64,000 bases of DNA from Sophora flavescens (taxonomy: Eukaryota; Streptophyta; Magnoliopsida; Fabales; Fabaceae): positions 83,895,607-83,959,606 of the forward strand of contig CM061065.1 in the NCBI GenBank assembly GCA_030762895.1. Reading direction: 5' to 3'. Under the pieces are notes generated by a model. That model was given only the letters and a program-made list of their open reading frames with translations, made no database searches and had not been told where the DNA came from. Position 1 is the first letter of the stretch. Each line of letters starts with the position of its first letter. Both the position numbers and the translations under genes were made by a program. This document shows positions 9,796 to 22,476 of this stretch, piece after piece.

Positions 9796-11357
9796 ATAGA
9801 ACATTATACATAACTTAATCAGTTTAATCATTATGTATTGTCAACATAAAATTTTATATATTGTTACCTAATCATAAATCATATTATTAATAATAATTAA
9901 GATAGTCAAAATAAGAATCAAATATTTTTAATGTGATTATAATTTATACAGGGTAGACCATGTAAAAATTTAAAAAAATTATACTGAAAATATAAATCAA
10001 TTAAATCTTAAATTAATAAATAAAAAGGCAACTATTTTAATTATTCTAACTAATTTAATGCTTATTATAAACATATTTTTAAATTTTTATGAGATAACGA
10101 TTTAATTTTAAAAAAAATAATCAATTGTTATATAAATTTAATTTAAAATATTTATGCATGAGATGGGAGGAACATATATACATTTTAATATCTATATTAT
10201 TCTATATTATATTATAGATAAAAGGAATAATTTACTTCAATATATCATGTGTAACTCATTTTTGTCATGTGAACTACCATTTTAACATTCAGCTCCAGTA
10301 ATAGATAAATAAATGCACAACACCACATGTGATTTTGATTACTTTTTCTGGAAACCTTTTTAATACACACGAGAGACTGACAGTCATGGGCTTAAGAGGG
10401 TTTCATTTCCAACATTATTTTTGCAATACCCATGAATCCAAGGATCGGATTCAATATCACCGTCCAAATCCCTTTTAGTTGGACCAATACATATATTGGT
10501 AATTTTTAGATTATTAAACTTAGCATATATTGTAGTTTTTGTTTTTTTGGTTTCGTATGAAACAGCTAGATATGACTTTTATTAGTATCTAAGATCTCAG
10601 GACACTTATAAAAGGTGTTTGATGGAAAGACATTTGATTGTTGGCATTCAAAATGCCTAAGAACGTTGAAAAAGAGGCATATCTTTGTACATTCCATGAT
10701 TTTTTATTTGCTGATGCGTTTGAGAATTACGTAAAAAAATATAGCCGATACGATTTTAATTATTTTTTTATAGACAAATGTTAGTTTTATCTTGTTATGT
10801 TAATAGTGAGTGAGATTTAAACCGTATATCTTATATTTCCCAACATAATTTGTTCCACATTCCAAACCACATTGACAACCTTATAACTTCCATATGATTG
10901 CAATTACTATCATAGTATAGTTGCACAAACTATCAAAATCAAAATATTAAAGCCATAATTACAGTTGTGAACTACTATTTAAAATCACAAAACAGTCATA
11001 TAATGAGGCATGGATTTGAAAAATATATTTTTGTTTCCTTTGGATTTAAATAATCTATTTTTGTTTCCTTTTGTTTTCCTATTAACTTTCAGCATATGTT
11101 TAGTCTACCTATAATTCTCTTTCTAATCTTTTAATAGTAATACAATTTATGACTACTCTTGTTTCTATAAGCCAATTGTTTGATCTAGGTTTTCATCCAA
11201 CTTTCTTTGATACCAAGTGTTTCATGCAGGAAACTCGGACACGGAAAATATGGAGGACCAAGCTTACGAGTGGTAACCTTTATTGTCTTGAGACTCTTTA
11301 CTTACCTCTTACTACTTATGCTGCTGAGACTAGCTACTCTTTTCTTTGGGCCATATC
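9796..11357 (+). repeat. Old duplicated block, copy 1, left part
   Basis: Collinear with 42432-43955. Shared landmarks include GCTCCAGTAATAGAT, AAATGCACAA, GATGG(A/G)AAGAC, TTGTTGGCATTCAAAATGCC, CATATGTTTAGTC and TTTGATACCAAGTGTTTCAT. The block is AT-rich and contains a MITE and a Copia pre-integrase scrap. The SIRE-like retrotransposon breaks it at 11357 and it resumes after 24198. The copies are well diverged. Confidence 0.8.
11149..11310 (+). pseudogene. Copia GAG-pre-integrase scrap
   Basis: About 50 codons resemble the GAG-pre-integrase segment of Copia polyproteins: LVSISQLFDLGF...VTFF-like text, then a conserved GLYCL-like ending (SGNLYCLE). No protease, integrase or RT neighbours remain. 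The parallel scrap in the second block copy is at 43735-43875, so the insertion predates the duplication. Confidence 0.45.
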
Positions 11358-12672
11358 TGTTAAGTCATAAAACGTCTGACTCGTCATGCGTCTGACTCAC
11401 TCATGTGGCTCTTGTGTGTTTGGATGAACTCAAACATTAAGTAAATGATTTTACATTGAATCATATGAACGTTGTTAGTCATCTACTTGAGTTGTGTAGC
11501 CAAAGTCCTCTATCATAAGCAGGTCAAGTCAGCAAAAGATTATGAAAGAATCAAATGGTTGCATACAAGTGTCTAAAGTATAATGCATTTGAAGTATGAC
11601 TCACTGAATCCTACATTAACATCTTTCAGACTTATCAAACTCTGAAGAAGAAGAACAAGCAGCAATATCGAAGCAGTGTCAAAACAAAACAAGCAATGAC
11701 TGTCATCTTCACTAAAAGCTAAAGGAATTGGACTTACTTGATCATGAGTAAATAAAAGAATAGAAAGGTTCAAGAAATACTCTTATGAAAGGTTATTCGT
11801 TCTTACTTGACTGACTATGCTGAAGACCAAAGAAGCATGAAGTCATCTGTCAGAGTAATGATCAAAGTATTCAAAGGATGCAAACACTATCTTCTGATGT
11901 AAGTTGAAAGAAGAAGAATGATCAAGATTACAGATCATAAAGTCTCACTTCCAAGAAGCGTCTATCTCTCTCATTATGCGTCTGAGCCTCTGACAAAGTT
12001 AGAACCAATTCTTTGTCAGATTAAACGTGTTTGATTCAAAAGATATTCAAACGTCCACAAGCTTAGAAGATGTGGAACACCAAGTCACTTCTGTGATATT
12101 GAAGCACGCGCCAAGGAGAAATGCTCTCTATGAAGAAATCACTTAATCTCTGATTCAATGTTAAGAGTCATTTGAAATATAGTTAATTAAACTTGAAAGA
12201 AGTTTATTAATATATTTCTTATCTTCAATCGAAATCATAGAAAGGATAAAAGACAAAAGGGCAAAGCTATAGAAAAGCATTCCTTATGTTAACAATATCT
12301 GATCCTTTCTAAGTGTTACACAAATAAGGAAAAAATGCTGTCCAAAGTCAGAAAAGCATACCTGCTATACTCAGATATCAACAAGGAATCTTCAACGTTC
12401 TTCAAAGCATATATTATCAAGTCATAATGGCTATTTCTCAAAGAACAAAGCTGAAGACTCTCAAATGCATCTCAATGGATCTTTTTGATCAAGTATAAAT
12501 AGAAGAAGTCAAAGACTGAACAACAAGTGATGTGATATAGTGATAAGCAACCAGAGAAATTACTCATCAACTCAAAGAACAACATTCATCTTATTATATC
12601 GATAGCTGAAAGCTGTCATCACTCACATATCTTCTTCACACTCCGAATATCATTTGAAGAAGAACTCATCTG

Positions 12673-15600
12673 TGTGACACCCTCTACTCCGCAAATTAAT
12701 ATAAAACATTTACTTGATAGAAGAGATATAAAAACATGCATTTATTTCATTAAAATAAAAACCGGATAAAGGTACCACATTGTAACATCTAAACGTGGAA
12801 AGAAACATAGATTTAAAATAAATAAAACATAAACAAAGCATAAATCCTCGGAAAACAACTGAAAACTAACAACAAACTAACAACTGTAAAACTAAGCATC
12901 CTAACTAGAGTCGCGGTTCCTTAGAGTCACTCCTCCACTGGCTGCTCACCATCCTCTGCATAAATAGATACATGCCAAAACAGAAAAGAGAAACGGGGAG
13001 TAAGAAATCATGTAAACACAACGACATGAAAGATAGTTAAACAAGATGAATATACAACATAGCATGGAATAGCAATACACAACATATAACGTCAACATAT
13101 AAATAATCACATCAATATATCATCTCAACCAACATATGCTATGCGGTGGAAAACTACTCCAGTACTCCATTATGCATGTGGATTCAAACTATCTCAAGAA
13201 GGTAACTTCGGAGTTACAAATCCACATTGGTCATAAAAGCACCAACGCCGTCAGTCCACCAACCAATGAGTGAACCCCTTGGATAGTCGACGCACCATAA
13301 CGAGGGTATGCCACCGCGGGGCACACGGTTTACCAAACCTTGGGTCAACCACCCGAGACTTGGCCAAATCGCCGTACTCTAGGCTGACCTCCCCTATGTT
13401 GAACTTCCCCCACTAACAACTTCAACGTATGAATGCATGAGCACAACAACAAACAAGGCAACCACCTCCTTTGCTTGGGCCAATAAGCACCCAAGACTTA
13501 TCACCAATATCAACGTTAACATCAACACCTTAACCCTTATGGGTCAAGGCCCCCTTGGCCAAAAAGCACCAAGGTCTAACTCATCAACACCTCGACCGAA
13601 AAGCATCGAGGCCACTTTGGCCAAAAATCACCAAATCATATCAACGTGCGGTAGCCCAAAGGACACCGTCTTAACCAACTTATTATTCTTATTCATCTTA
13701 ATTAATCTGTAATTAAGTTATCTAGCTCTTCTTTACTTGATTGATATCTTATTACATTATTGGGGACATCTAGGGTGAAATACCCCTTTAGAACCTTTAA
13801 TTCATGTTCTGACCAGTAAGGGGAGCACAGGCATGCTCACCCCAGCACGGTAGTGCTGCCACTTAAGTGGAGCACGGTCGTTCTCACTGTCCTGCACGAC
13901 CGTGCTTAATGTGCGGCCATCTTCAAGAATTCAACTGGGAGAACAGGCGTGCTCCTTGTTCAGCACGGCCGTGCTCCTGGGCTAGCCGTACTGTTCTGGG
14001 AATTTTCAACTTATGTTCTTGGAGCCAAAACTCCATAACACTCTCAAATCAGATCCTAGGGTCCTTTGACTAATCCAATTGGCATCAAACCTCACCTCTC
14101 ACTAACAGTTCATGTCTTTTGAAACTTTAGGGGAATTAATCCTTAAACCGTTGCGTTAATTAAGAGTTCTATTAATTCGATTAGGGGCTTATTAAAAGTT
14201 CAACATCAACTCTCAGCCAATCAACTTCATCAATGACAACAGCCAACAACATTCTCATATCATCATCATTAATAGACCAATGGCATTCAACATAGCAATA
14301 TTCATCAATATACACTATTTGGCATATAACATCATAGCAATCTAACAACTATAACAGAGATGCATATCAACTAAAAATTATAGAAATTAATCCATACAAC
14401 CAAACAAAACATTGCATTGACAACAGTTTAGGCATGATCATTGATAACATCTGACATTCATAATAGATAATCAAACAATGGGGTCATGGGAACCCCTCAT
14501 CTTACGCTACCCCCTTGCCTAATGAATACACTATCCTTCTCCCCATACCTGGTATGAAGATTCCACAACAAAACGCTAAACGACAACCAATGAGTTCCCC
14601 TTGAGCGGCGCAGTCAGCTTCCAAGCCTTGGTCAAACAAGAACATTAACCAATTAGTTCCCAAATCCAAATAATAGAAAAGAAAACTCTAAGGGGAAGGA
14701 ACCGTTACCTATATGGATCAACACTAACGAACTAGAAGTTCCCAAGAGTCTCTAAAGCTCCAATGACGTAATGGGTTTAGAGAAAATAGGGAAGAAAAGG
14801 TTTGTAGCCGCAACAGGGCTTCTGTTTTGCCAAAATAGGGTTTACAACTAAAACCTTCGGTTATTGTTCTCCTTTTATAGGCACAGGCCCGAGCACGGTC
14901 GTGCTCCTTCTTGAGCACGGGCGTGCTCAACTTAGCGCTTATGAAACGCGATTTGCCCTTGAGCATGGTCGTGCTCCCTATTGAGCACGGTCGTGCTCAA
15001 CTTAGCGTCAGCGAGACTGTTGTGACTCCGGCAAGTGTACCGGGTCGTCGCAAGTAATAAAAACACGGTAGTATTCTACCGAGGTCGAACACAAGGATTG
15101 GGTTACCAATTCGACTAAATTGTCAAGAAATCCGATACGTTAGTTAAGCAATAGAAGGAGGTTGATAGAAAGAGATTGAGATTGTAAATTCAAGAATCAA
15201 ATCAATTAAAGCTACGGGTGATTAAATTCAGAAATAAAAGCATCCAAGGTTTCAAATCCACCTACCCACTCATGCAAAGTACCCAAGTGATGATATTCTC
15301 CTCCCTAAGTTCAATTTTAATGTCAACCGGGACCCCTAAATTCTCCTAAATCCACTTCCGTGCTCATTAGGACGTATTCGATGATTTGGGTTAATTACTT
15401 GCTAGGTCTCTTAACCCTAATCTCAAATTCTATTAATTCTTGTTCCCTATAGGTTGCACCGATCTCCTATTCACTCTCGTGCAATACTCGACCGATGTTC
15501 CCAATTCAAGTTCTGAAACGCGAATCGCCGCTAGGCCTCAACACGCTTAACTAGTCGATCACGCTAGCATATAATCGACACAATGAAAACAGAATTGGAA

Positions 15601-16683
15601 AATCATAATTGAATTAAAGGAGAGAGAATTACATTACATTAATACTATGCCGCCATGGGTGGCTTCATCGATCCCTTAGACAAGAGGATTAGTTCCTCAT
15701 GTCCGTAACAACAACGAACGCACAATTGGAATCCATCCTAAGCCTATGAATTAAGAGAAAAGAAGAGAAGAAGAAATCCCAGAAATAGGGTTACAAAAAG
15801 TCTCTGAAAAATTTTGATCCAAAAACTCCTCAAATCTGTTCTGATCTGCTCTATTTATAGGGAGGCCACGCGTCACGGCCGTGATGGCCATCACGGCCAG
15901 GCCGTGACGCATTCTGGGTTGGGCGCGCTTTCAAATCTTGAACATCACGGTCGTGAGCCTCATCACGGCTAGGCCGTGATAGCTTCTGTCTCCACCATCT
16001 GTTCTGTCACGCCCGTGACGGGTGTCACGGCCAGGCCGTGACAGGTTCTGACTTTTGCCTCCTGGATTGTCACGGCCGTGATAGACATCACGGCTAGGCC
16101 GTGACAGCTTCTGACTTTTGTGGGTTTTAGGTCACGGCCGTGATATACATCACGGCTAGGCCGTGACAGCTTCTGACTTTTGCCCCTTCTACTCTGCTTG
16201 ATCATGGCCGTGATAGTCATCACGGCCAGGCCGTGATGGGCTCTGTCTGGCTCATATTCTTCACTTTTCTTAACTCTTAAAGCTTCACTTATGGATCTGA
16301 AAACAACACAAGCAACCACAAGCGTAATTCTATCCAAAATAACCTAAAAACTACACAAAAGACGCAAAACGAGTCAAAGTCCAACTTAGGAACAAAACAA
16401 GGCAAATTCGGGCGAAATCGAGAGTGAACTCGAATAAATTGGCATATAAACCCTAGTTCATCTAGTCATAAAACTAGATAAGCCAGAGGCTTATCAGAGA
16501 CGTGCTCAACCATTGAGCACGACTATGCTCTCTATTAAGCACGGTCGTGCTTGTGACTCAGACAGTCACAAGACACAAGCCTAAGAAAGAGATTTTCCAC
16601 CTAAAATCCCAATTAGCCCACTCTAAACCTTCCTAACAAACAAGGCACATACAAAAGCACTTAACAAAAAACGGGATGTTACA
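12673..16683 (-). mobile_element. Solo LTR of gypsy family Y
   Basis: Termini TGTGACACCC and GGGATGTTACA. Flanks ATCTG (12668-12672) and ATTTG (16684-16688) differ by one base, a plausible 5-bp target duplication. No internal retrotransposon sequence follows, so it is a solo LTR of about 2.5 kb after subtracting the Athila LTR inside it. Orientation is set by CTATAAAAGG at 14880-14871 (minus strand) and by the matching LTR at 37926-41400. It carries palindrome clusters of the type GAGCACGGTCGTGCTC at 13810-14000 and 14885-15000, the latter continuing at 16498-16555. Confidence 0.8.
15018..16496 (-). mobile_element. Athila-type solo LTR inside the Y LTR
   Basis: Exact 5-bp target duplication GAGAC at 15013-15017 and 16497-16501. 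On the minus strand it starts TGATAAGCCTCTGG and ends GTCACAACA. The start matches the LTRs at 59003 and 63264. It contains the array of ATCACGGCCGTGAT-type palindromes at 15865-16250, followed in the sense direction by TATAAATAG (15859-15851). A 122-codon frame in this array is only repeat sequence. Confidence 0.88.
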
Positions 16684-16686
16684 ATT

Positions 16687-17555
16687 TGTAACATCCCTGG
16701 CTGCTCTATGGATTGACGACTGCCCCCATAGTCCAACACGGGTCTTTTCAGCGTGCTTTGTCCCCACTCACACGCTTCCTAGGAAAGCTTCCCAAGAGGT
16801 CACCCATCCCACAATTGCTCCAAGTCTAGCACACTCAACTGTGGATTTCTTTAATGATGAGCTCCCGAAAAGAAGATGCATCTTGTTGGTATAGGTAGTA
16901 CCAATCAATTCATATAAGCCATCCTCAATTGTATAGTCCCGTACCTACACAATCTCAGGATCCCTCTCATTCGAGTGTGTAATTGGTTCATTCATGTGTA
17001 CCTCCGCCTAGAAGCCTGCTAGGAGCCGCTCATTGTCCGTGCCTTCTTGCACCGGCGACCACTCCCCGCCCTCGTCAGTCCCGGGTGTCACATGACCACC
17101 AGCTTCCGCTTGGTTCGTCTTCGAACCACACCGTACTAAGAGAGGTGTAGCTCTAATACCATTTGTAACATCAATGGCTGCTCTATGGATTGACAACTGT
17201 CCCCACAGACCAAAAAGGTTCTTTTTAGGGTGCTTTGTCATCACTCACATGCTTCCTAGGAGGTCCCTCATCCCATAATTGCTCCAAGTCAAGCACGCTC
17301 AACTGTGGAGTTCTTAAGTGATGGGCTCCCGAAAAGAAGATGCATCTTGTTGGTATAGGTAGTACCAATTAATTCATATAAGCCATACTAAACTGTATAG
17401 TCTCATACCTACACAGTCTCATGATCCTCTCATTCGGGTGTGTAATTGGTTCATTCATGTGTACCTTCGCCTAGGAGCCTGCCAGGAGCCGCTCCTTGTC
17501 CGTGCCTTCTTGCACCAGCGACCACTCCCCGCCCTCGTTAGCTCCAGGTGTCACA
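16687..17555 (-). mobile_element. Cassandra-type TRIM with 5S rRNA-like LTRs
   Basis: Two LTRs (16687-17092, 406 bp; 17164-17555, 392 bp) surround only 71 bp. On the minus strand they run TGTGACACC...GATGTTACA. The internal bases begin with TGGTATTAGAGC (17161-17150), a tRNA-Met PBS with one mismatch. Each LTR contains a stretch like plant 5S rRNA, for example GTTGAGCGTGCTTG and GGGATGGGTGACCTC on the minus strand (16788-16882 in the first LTR). That combination defines Cassandra, a non-autonomous element whose LTR carries a Pol III-type 5S promoter. The right flank ATCTG matches the host LTR site. No coding capacity. Confidence 0.88.
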
Positions 17556-18081
17556 ATCTGCAACTCACCAAGTTCATATCCACTGTCTACAGTGTTTAAA
17601 GATTGGTTGAATTGCTTTGTAACTTTGAAGTCGTGCTTCAAAACTCTCTCAAAAAACTCTGAGCCTGAAGGGGCTTGTTTCAAGAATACTTGTTGAGCTT
17701 GAAGAGGTTAGGTATGCAAACAATACTTGTGTTTGAGCCTGGAGAGGCAAGGTGTGCAAATAATACTCGTCTGTAACCTTGATCAGTTATACTGTTAAAA
17801 CTTGGTTAAGCCAAGGACTGGATGTAGCCCAAGGTTTGTGAGTGAACCATGATAAATCTCTGAGTATACTCTCTCCCCATATTTTCCTTTATTATTCAAT
17901 TTGTTTAACTGTTTTAAGTAACTAACTCGGGTGTGTTATATAGTTGCTAATCAGTGTGTTGTAAAAGGCGTCTGTCCTAAGAGCCACTTTCATTCACTGA
18001 TTTTGTTTTGTTCTTATTAAACTCTAAATTTTGAAAACATTATTCAACCCCCATTTTAGTGTTGTTTTGTGCCATTTCAGT

Positions 18082-18093
18082 TGGTATCAGAGC
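18082..18093 (+). other. Primer-binding site, tRNA-iMet
   Basis: TGGTATCAGAGC three bases after the 5' LTR end. It is complementary to the 3' end of initiator tRNA-Met and primes minus-strand synthesis in Copia elements. Confidence 0.9.
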
Positions 18094-18143
18094 TCAGTCT
18101 CTAGGTTGAGCACCTCATAATGTAGAGTAAAAGATTCTGAAGA

Positions 18144-19310
18144 ATGGCAAGTGAATCAGCCTCAAGCAACAACATGTACAATCAGCGTACATACCTCAGC
18201 AAACCACCCAAGTTCAGTGGAAAGGATTACAATTACTGGAAAAATAATATGAAAATGTTCATTGAGTCAACCGACTTGGATCTATGGGAAATCATATCTC
18301 AAGGACCATACAGTCCAACCGATGAAAGTGGAAGTGCTATTCCAAGAAGCAGATGGACATCAGATCACAAAAATATGCTTAAGCTTAATGCCAAAGAAAA
18401 TAATCTTCTTGTATGTTCTCTTAGCAGGTCTGAATATGATAAAGTCAGTAGCTGTGAAACAGACAAAGACATCTGGAACATGCTTGAAGAACTATATGAT
18501 GTAGATGTTGTTGTCAAAGAAACATCTGAAGAAAGATCAGTCAACAATGTTGACAAGCTTCCATCATCAAATACACCAAAAAATCAACATTCTCAAAATG
18601 ATGATGAAGATGATGAAATTTCTGAAGCCACCAGAAGAATGAGAAAATTAATTCTGGAACAAAATAAGGGTTAAGAAAGTAGCAATCAGAACAACTGGTG
18701 ATAAGATGCCTCCACTCAAAAGATGATCACTTGGGAAGATCTGGACAAAGAATTAGATGATGAGTTTAAATGTCTACTTGGAGACACTGACTCAGATTAT
18801 GAGGTAAATTCTGAATTTGAGGATTTACAAGATGCCTATCATGAAATTCTCAGTGAATCTAACTGTATTCTTGATAAGTTCAAAGAACTTAAGAAAAAGT
18901 ATGTGAAGCTCACTAAGGAGCATGAATAGAAAAATCTTAAGATTGACGAACTAGTCTTAGAAAATAGAAAGCTCAAAGTAGAAATGCTTAAAGCTGAGAT
19001 CATTACCGAAACACCACCATCTGAAGAAGTTGTCAAACTTCAACAGAAGGTTGAAGAGCTCACTAATGATCTTGCTAGATTTGTCAATGTCAGGAACAAC
19101 CTAATGAAACTTCTCGGAAGCCAAAGGTCTAGTTTTGACAAAACTGGTATTGGTTACATTGGAGAGAATCATGATAAAGTATCTGACAAACTCGCAGATA
19201 ATGTGAAAATTTCTATTAAACCCTTTTTTAATATATCATGTACTTTTTGTGGTAAATCTGGACATATCACATCCAAGTGCTTTCACAAAATAAAAGCCTT
19301 CACAGACTAA
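18144..19310 (+). pseudogene. gag: Copia gag, degenerate
   Basis: Starts MASESASSN and soon shows the Copia gag N-terminal signature (KPPKFSGKDYNYWKNNMKMF). It runs in one reading phase to 19310, broken by a stop at 18672-18674 with further stops before 18723, and by TAG at 18927-18929. The middle is acidic and coiled-coil-like (LQQKVEELTNDLARF). Near the end is a CCHC zinc knuckle, CTFCGKSGHITSKC. Gag forms the particle and binds RNA through the knuckle. Downstream text (KSGPKNVWVPK) marks where protease and pol should follow but do not. Non-functional as it stands. Confidence 0.85.
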
Positions 19311-19893
19311 AATAACTAACAAAAGTGGACCCAAAAATGTATGGGTACCAAAGCACCTTATAATTCCTTTTGTGGATTTATTGAGTAGAACAAAGAAGAA
19401 TCCTTTAATAGAGATTGGAAAAAGGACTCTCACTACTCACAATTACAAAAGATTATATATTCCAAAGCTTCCAGTTTAAGCAAGAGCATCTCAAAGAAAA
19501 AGGGAGACAATTCACGAGGTCAGTGATTTTTTGACAAATCACTTACAAGTAAGTATTTAAAGTCTTATTTTAAAAGAACTTTATGTGTGAATATTTGATT
19601 AATGCGTTTGTTAGTTTAAAACCCTTCTGATATGACGTGGACCTCTTTAAAGATTGAGAAAGACATATTAATTTCAAAATTCTCGAATGATTAAGTGGGA
19701 AGTTAACGAGAAAACGTTTCACTCCCTTCGGCTAGTTTCTCTCTCCACACGTCAGCATAATAAATGTGAAGTACTTTTCGTAAACCTCTTCATCACACAC
19801 AAAACCGTTCACCTTTAGACACTTCTCTCTCTTTCTCAAAAGTTTCTACCTTTTGCTCTTCCTCTGCCCTAAATCCTCTTCACCTTCTACCCT

Positions 19894-22476
19894 AATGACT
19901 TTAAGGAAATCAGCAAACCTACTATCATTCCTAATATGGACGTCTCTGAAGCAAGGAAGTTGGCTATAGAACACATAGTCTAGTTCTAAGAGATCAACGA
20001 TGCTAGCTTAGATGTTTTTGCAGAACTAGGGTTCGCTGGTTGGATGAACTTTTTTATGATTAGAGAAAATATCTACCCACACGTGGTTAAAGAGTTTTGG
20101 AAGAACTCTACCTCATCAAGGCATTCACACTTTTTCAATGTTGTCAGAAACGTGAACGGCGTGAGACATAGGTTTGACATTCGTGATATTATTCAAGCAA
20201 CTGGTTGTCCCAGGGAAGGAACCGGATTGTCGAATGACTGGGAAGATTATGAAGACAAGGAAGAAGTCAACCTCACTCTGTTTGGAGACAAACTCATGGA
20301 AAGCAAGGTTACTCTCTATCTTCTACCCAAGGCAAGGTTTTTCATTATTCTCTTAACAAGGTGTGTGAATCCTAGTAAAGGTTCCTTAAATGTCATTTCT
20401 ATAATAGATAAGTATGCTTTATATCGACTTCTTCAATTTATAAAAGTAGATATAAATGATCTTATCTTCAATCATTTGCTTAAGGTAGTTAGTGGAAAGA
20501 CATGCTATCCTTATGCAATGCTTTTGACAAGACTGATAAGGAATAAGGGAACCGTCTTAAGTTCAGAAGTTATGAATTAGATTCTTGTTATTTCAGTAAG
20601 AACCCTCATAGATTTGGAAATGAAGACTCAATCTGGAAGTTATTTCATAATTCTTTGAAAACCTCATTGTTGAAGAAGCCCCTAAAAGAGTCTCTGAAGA
20701 CTCAGATGACGACAAGCCCATAGCTTGTATTGTGAAAATAAAAAGGAAGTGTCTGTGACTGAGAAGAGTAGGAAGAAAATAAAAGTGAAGAAACCAAGGT
20801 CTGGAGAATCATCGGTAACTAAAACTGTATCTGAATTAGTTGCTGGTGTGTCTGACTGTTTTAATAAAAAGAAAAGGTTGACTAGAAAAAGAATAGGAGG
20901 AAGAATTGACAAGGAGGAAGGAAGACTAAGTAAAGGAATCAAGATATGTGAACCAAGAAATGAAGATATCAGGCTATCTGAAAAAGAAAAAGAAAAAGAA
21001 CAAGAAGAAGATCAAGAAAGAACAAGAAGGAACGCAACAAGAAGAAACTGTTGAAGAATCTGAGGACCAAAGAAGAAAAAGGTTGAATGAGTTTGACCAA
21101 AGTTGGGAGAAGCACAAGCGTGGCTGGTGCATGAGGTACAGACCAACTCAAGATATTACACCACAACCAATGAAGACAATTGGTGAATTATATGAAAAGG
21201 ATTTAGAAGCCTTATAAGGTCTTGAAGCTTTGAAGAAACCTGTTAAAGCAAGATAGTTCATTGCAAACGATACTCATGTCCCCATTCTAAGATTTATTTT
21301 GGATGACACTCAGAGAAATGATCTCAAGAGAAAAATTGATAAGAGGATTTGCACTCCAAGGGATGTGGCTGTGTATCTAGAGGACGAAAAGGGTCAATGG
21401 GATGTAGAGTCATCGGGATCTGGGCTGATAGAGTATCAGAAGTGGAAGACTCTAACTGTGAATGGAAAGATTGGCTTTGTTGCATTGCAACACTTTAGGT
21501 ATGTCGGACCCCTAAAACCATTGCCTCTGTATCCTTGGTACAAAAGCTATCTCTTTCTGATTGTTCATGATCCTAGTATCTATTTCTTCGAAAATACCTT
21601 TTTTCTGTGCCGTGCTGGGCCAAGATATTTGATTAATTGGCTAGTAGAATCCATTGTCTATGAGGATGAAAGAGAGTCTCTCCCTTCTCAAAGGTCAACT
21701 GACAGTTTTTTCTATACCATAGTGACCCATTCTTTGATTAAAAGATTGAGTCTGTGGTGCAGAACTCCTGTGTTTGAAGAATCTGAATCTGGAAACCTCC
21801 CTCACCTATATCAGTTCTTGTGTCTGAACAATCTCCATCATTTCATTTGCTCCATTTCTAACACTTTTCTTGTGTTAAAAAATTATGTTTCTATTCCTTT
21901 TGAAACTATGTTTCAAGTCTGGTTATCACGTCTGAACCAAGCTTATCTGATATTGATGATGAAGACTATGCTCTTGGTTATGTATCTGTGTCTGCTCCAC
22001 CAATGATTAACTTCTCTACAACCATTCCATCTGAATTTGATCTGTTTGAAGAAGAAATAAGAAATATGTTGGTTGCATCTTCTGAACCGAATGAAGAAAC
22101 CGTAGTAGAGGAAGCTATGACTGCTGAAGTCACTGAAATAAGCCTGGTATCTTTCTCTGAAATTGTCTCTAGTCTATGTGAAAATGAAACTCAACCTTCT
22201 ACATGTATCAAACTTCTGCCATTGTACGATAACTATCATGAGGCAATGTTTTCTGATGAGGAAATGGTTGAAGCTACCCCTATCCAAGAAGAATCAGTGC
22301 ACCTACCAGAAGAAGTCCCACAGCTAGAACAAAGAAGCAAATCAGCATGAATCAAGAGTTGAACAAAATCCTGTAGTGGTCAATGATCCTGTAGCCAGAG
22401 CTGAACTGCGAGGAATGCGCCAAGAAATGCAAAAAGTCGTGACTCTTCTACATAAAATTCTTGAAAAGATGAACTA
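19894..22476 (+). pseudogene. SIRE-type envelope-like ORF, broken
   Basis: The region following the lost pol encodes pieces of the envelope-like or 'putative plant transposon' protein that SIRE/Maximus elements carry after pol. Visible pieces are 20044-20577 (best conserved, AGWMNFFMIREN onward), a lysine-rich block at 20725-21217, 21299-22006, and 21988 to the final coiled coil ending at 22476 (GMRQEMQKVVTLLHKILEKMN). Frame changes and stops separate them, and two stops lie just before 20044. Despite the name, no convincing signal peptide or fusion machinery is visible. The function in plants is unknown. Confidence 0.65.

Larger units (their letters stand above)
11358..18079 (+). repeat. 5' LTR of the SIRE-like element (interrupted)
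   Basis: Own sequence is 11358-12672 plus about 17561-18079, roughly 1.83 kb, ending ...GCCATTTCA just before the PBS. The intervening 12673-17555 consists of nested insertions. The site ATCTG appears at 12668-12672 and 17556-17560, bracketing the inserted block. The first 1.18 kb aligns with the 3' LTR at 23017-24198. Confidence 0.8.

Noticed and set aside
13437..14073. Small plus-strand genes in the Y LTR
   Set aside because: They coincide with LTR repeat text, including GAGCACGG palindromes, and are not conserved as frames in the other Y copy.
15860..16340. CRISPR-like or gene-like repeat array (a 122-codon minus-strand frame over CACGGCC units)
   Set aside because: The units are palindromes without uniform spacers, lie within an Athila LTR of a plant, and the frame is only the repeat read in one phase.
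16788..16882. A genuine 5S rRNA gene
   Set aside because: The match is partial and diverged, lies inside both LTRs of a TRIM, and lacks the rest of a 5S unit; it is the Cassandra hallmark.
19896..22476. A viral envelope gene showing a retrovirus in the genome
   Set aside because: The text matches the SIRE/Maximus env-like type, lacks visible signal peptide or fusion features, and sits between Copia LTRs; there is no sign of an infectious virus or pararetrovirus.
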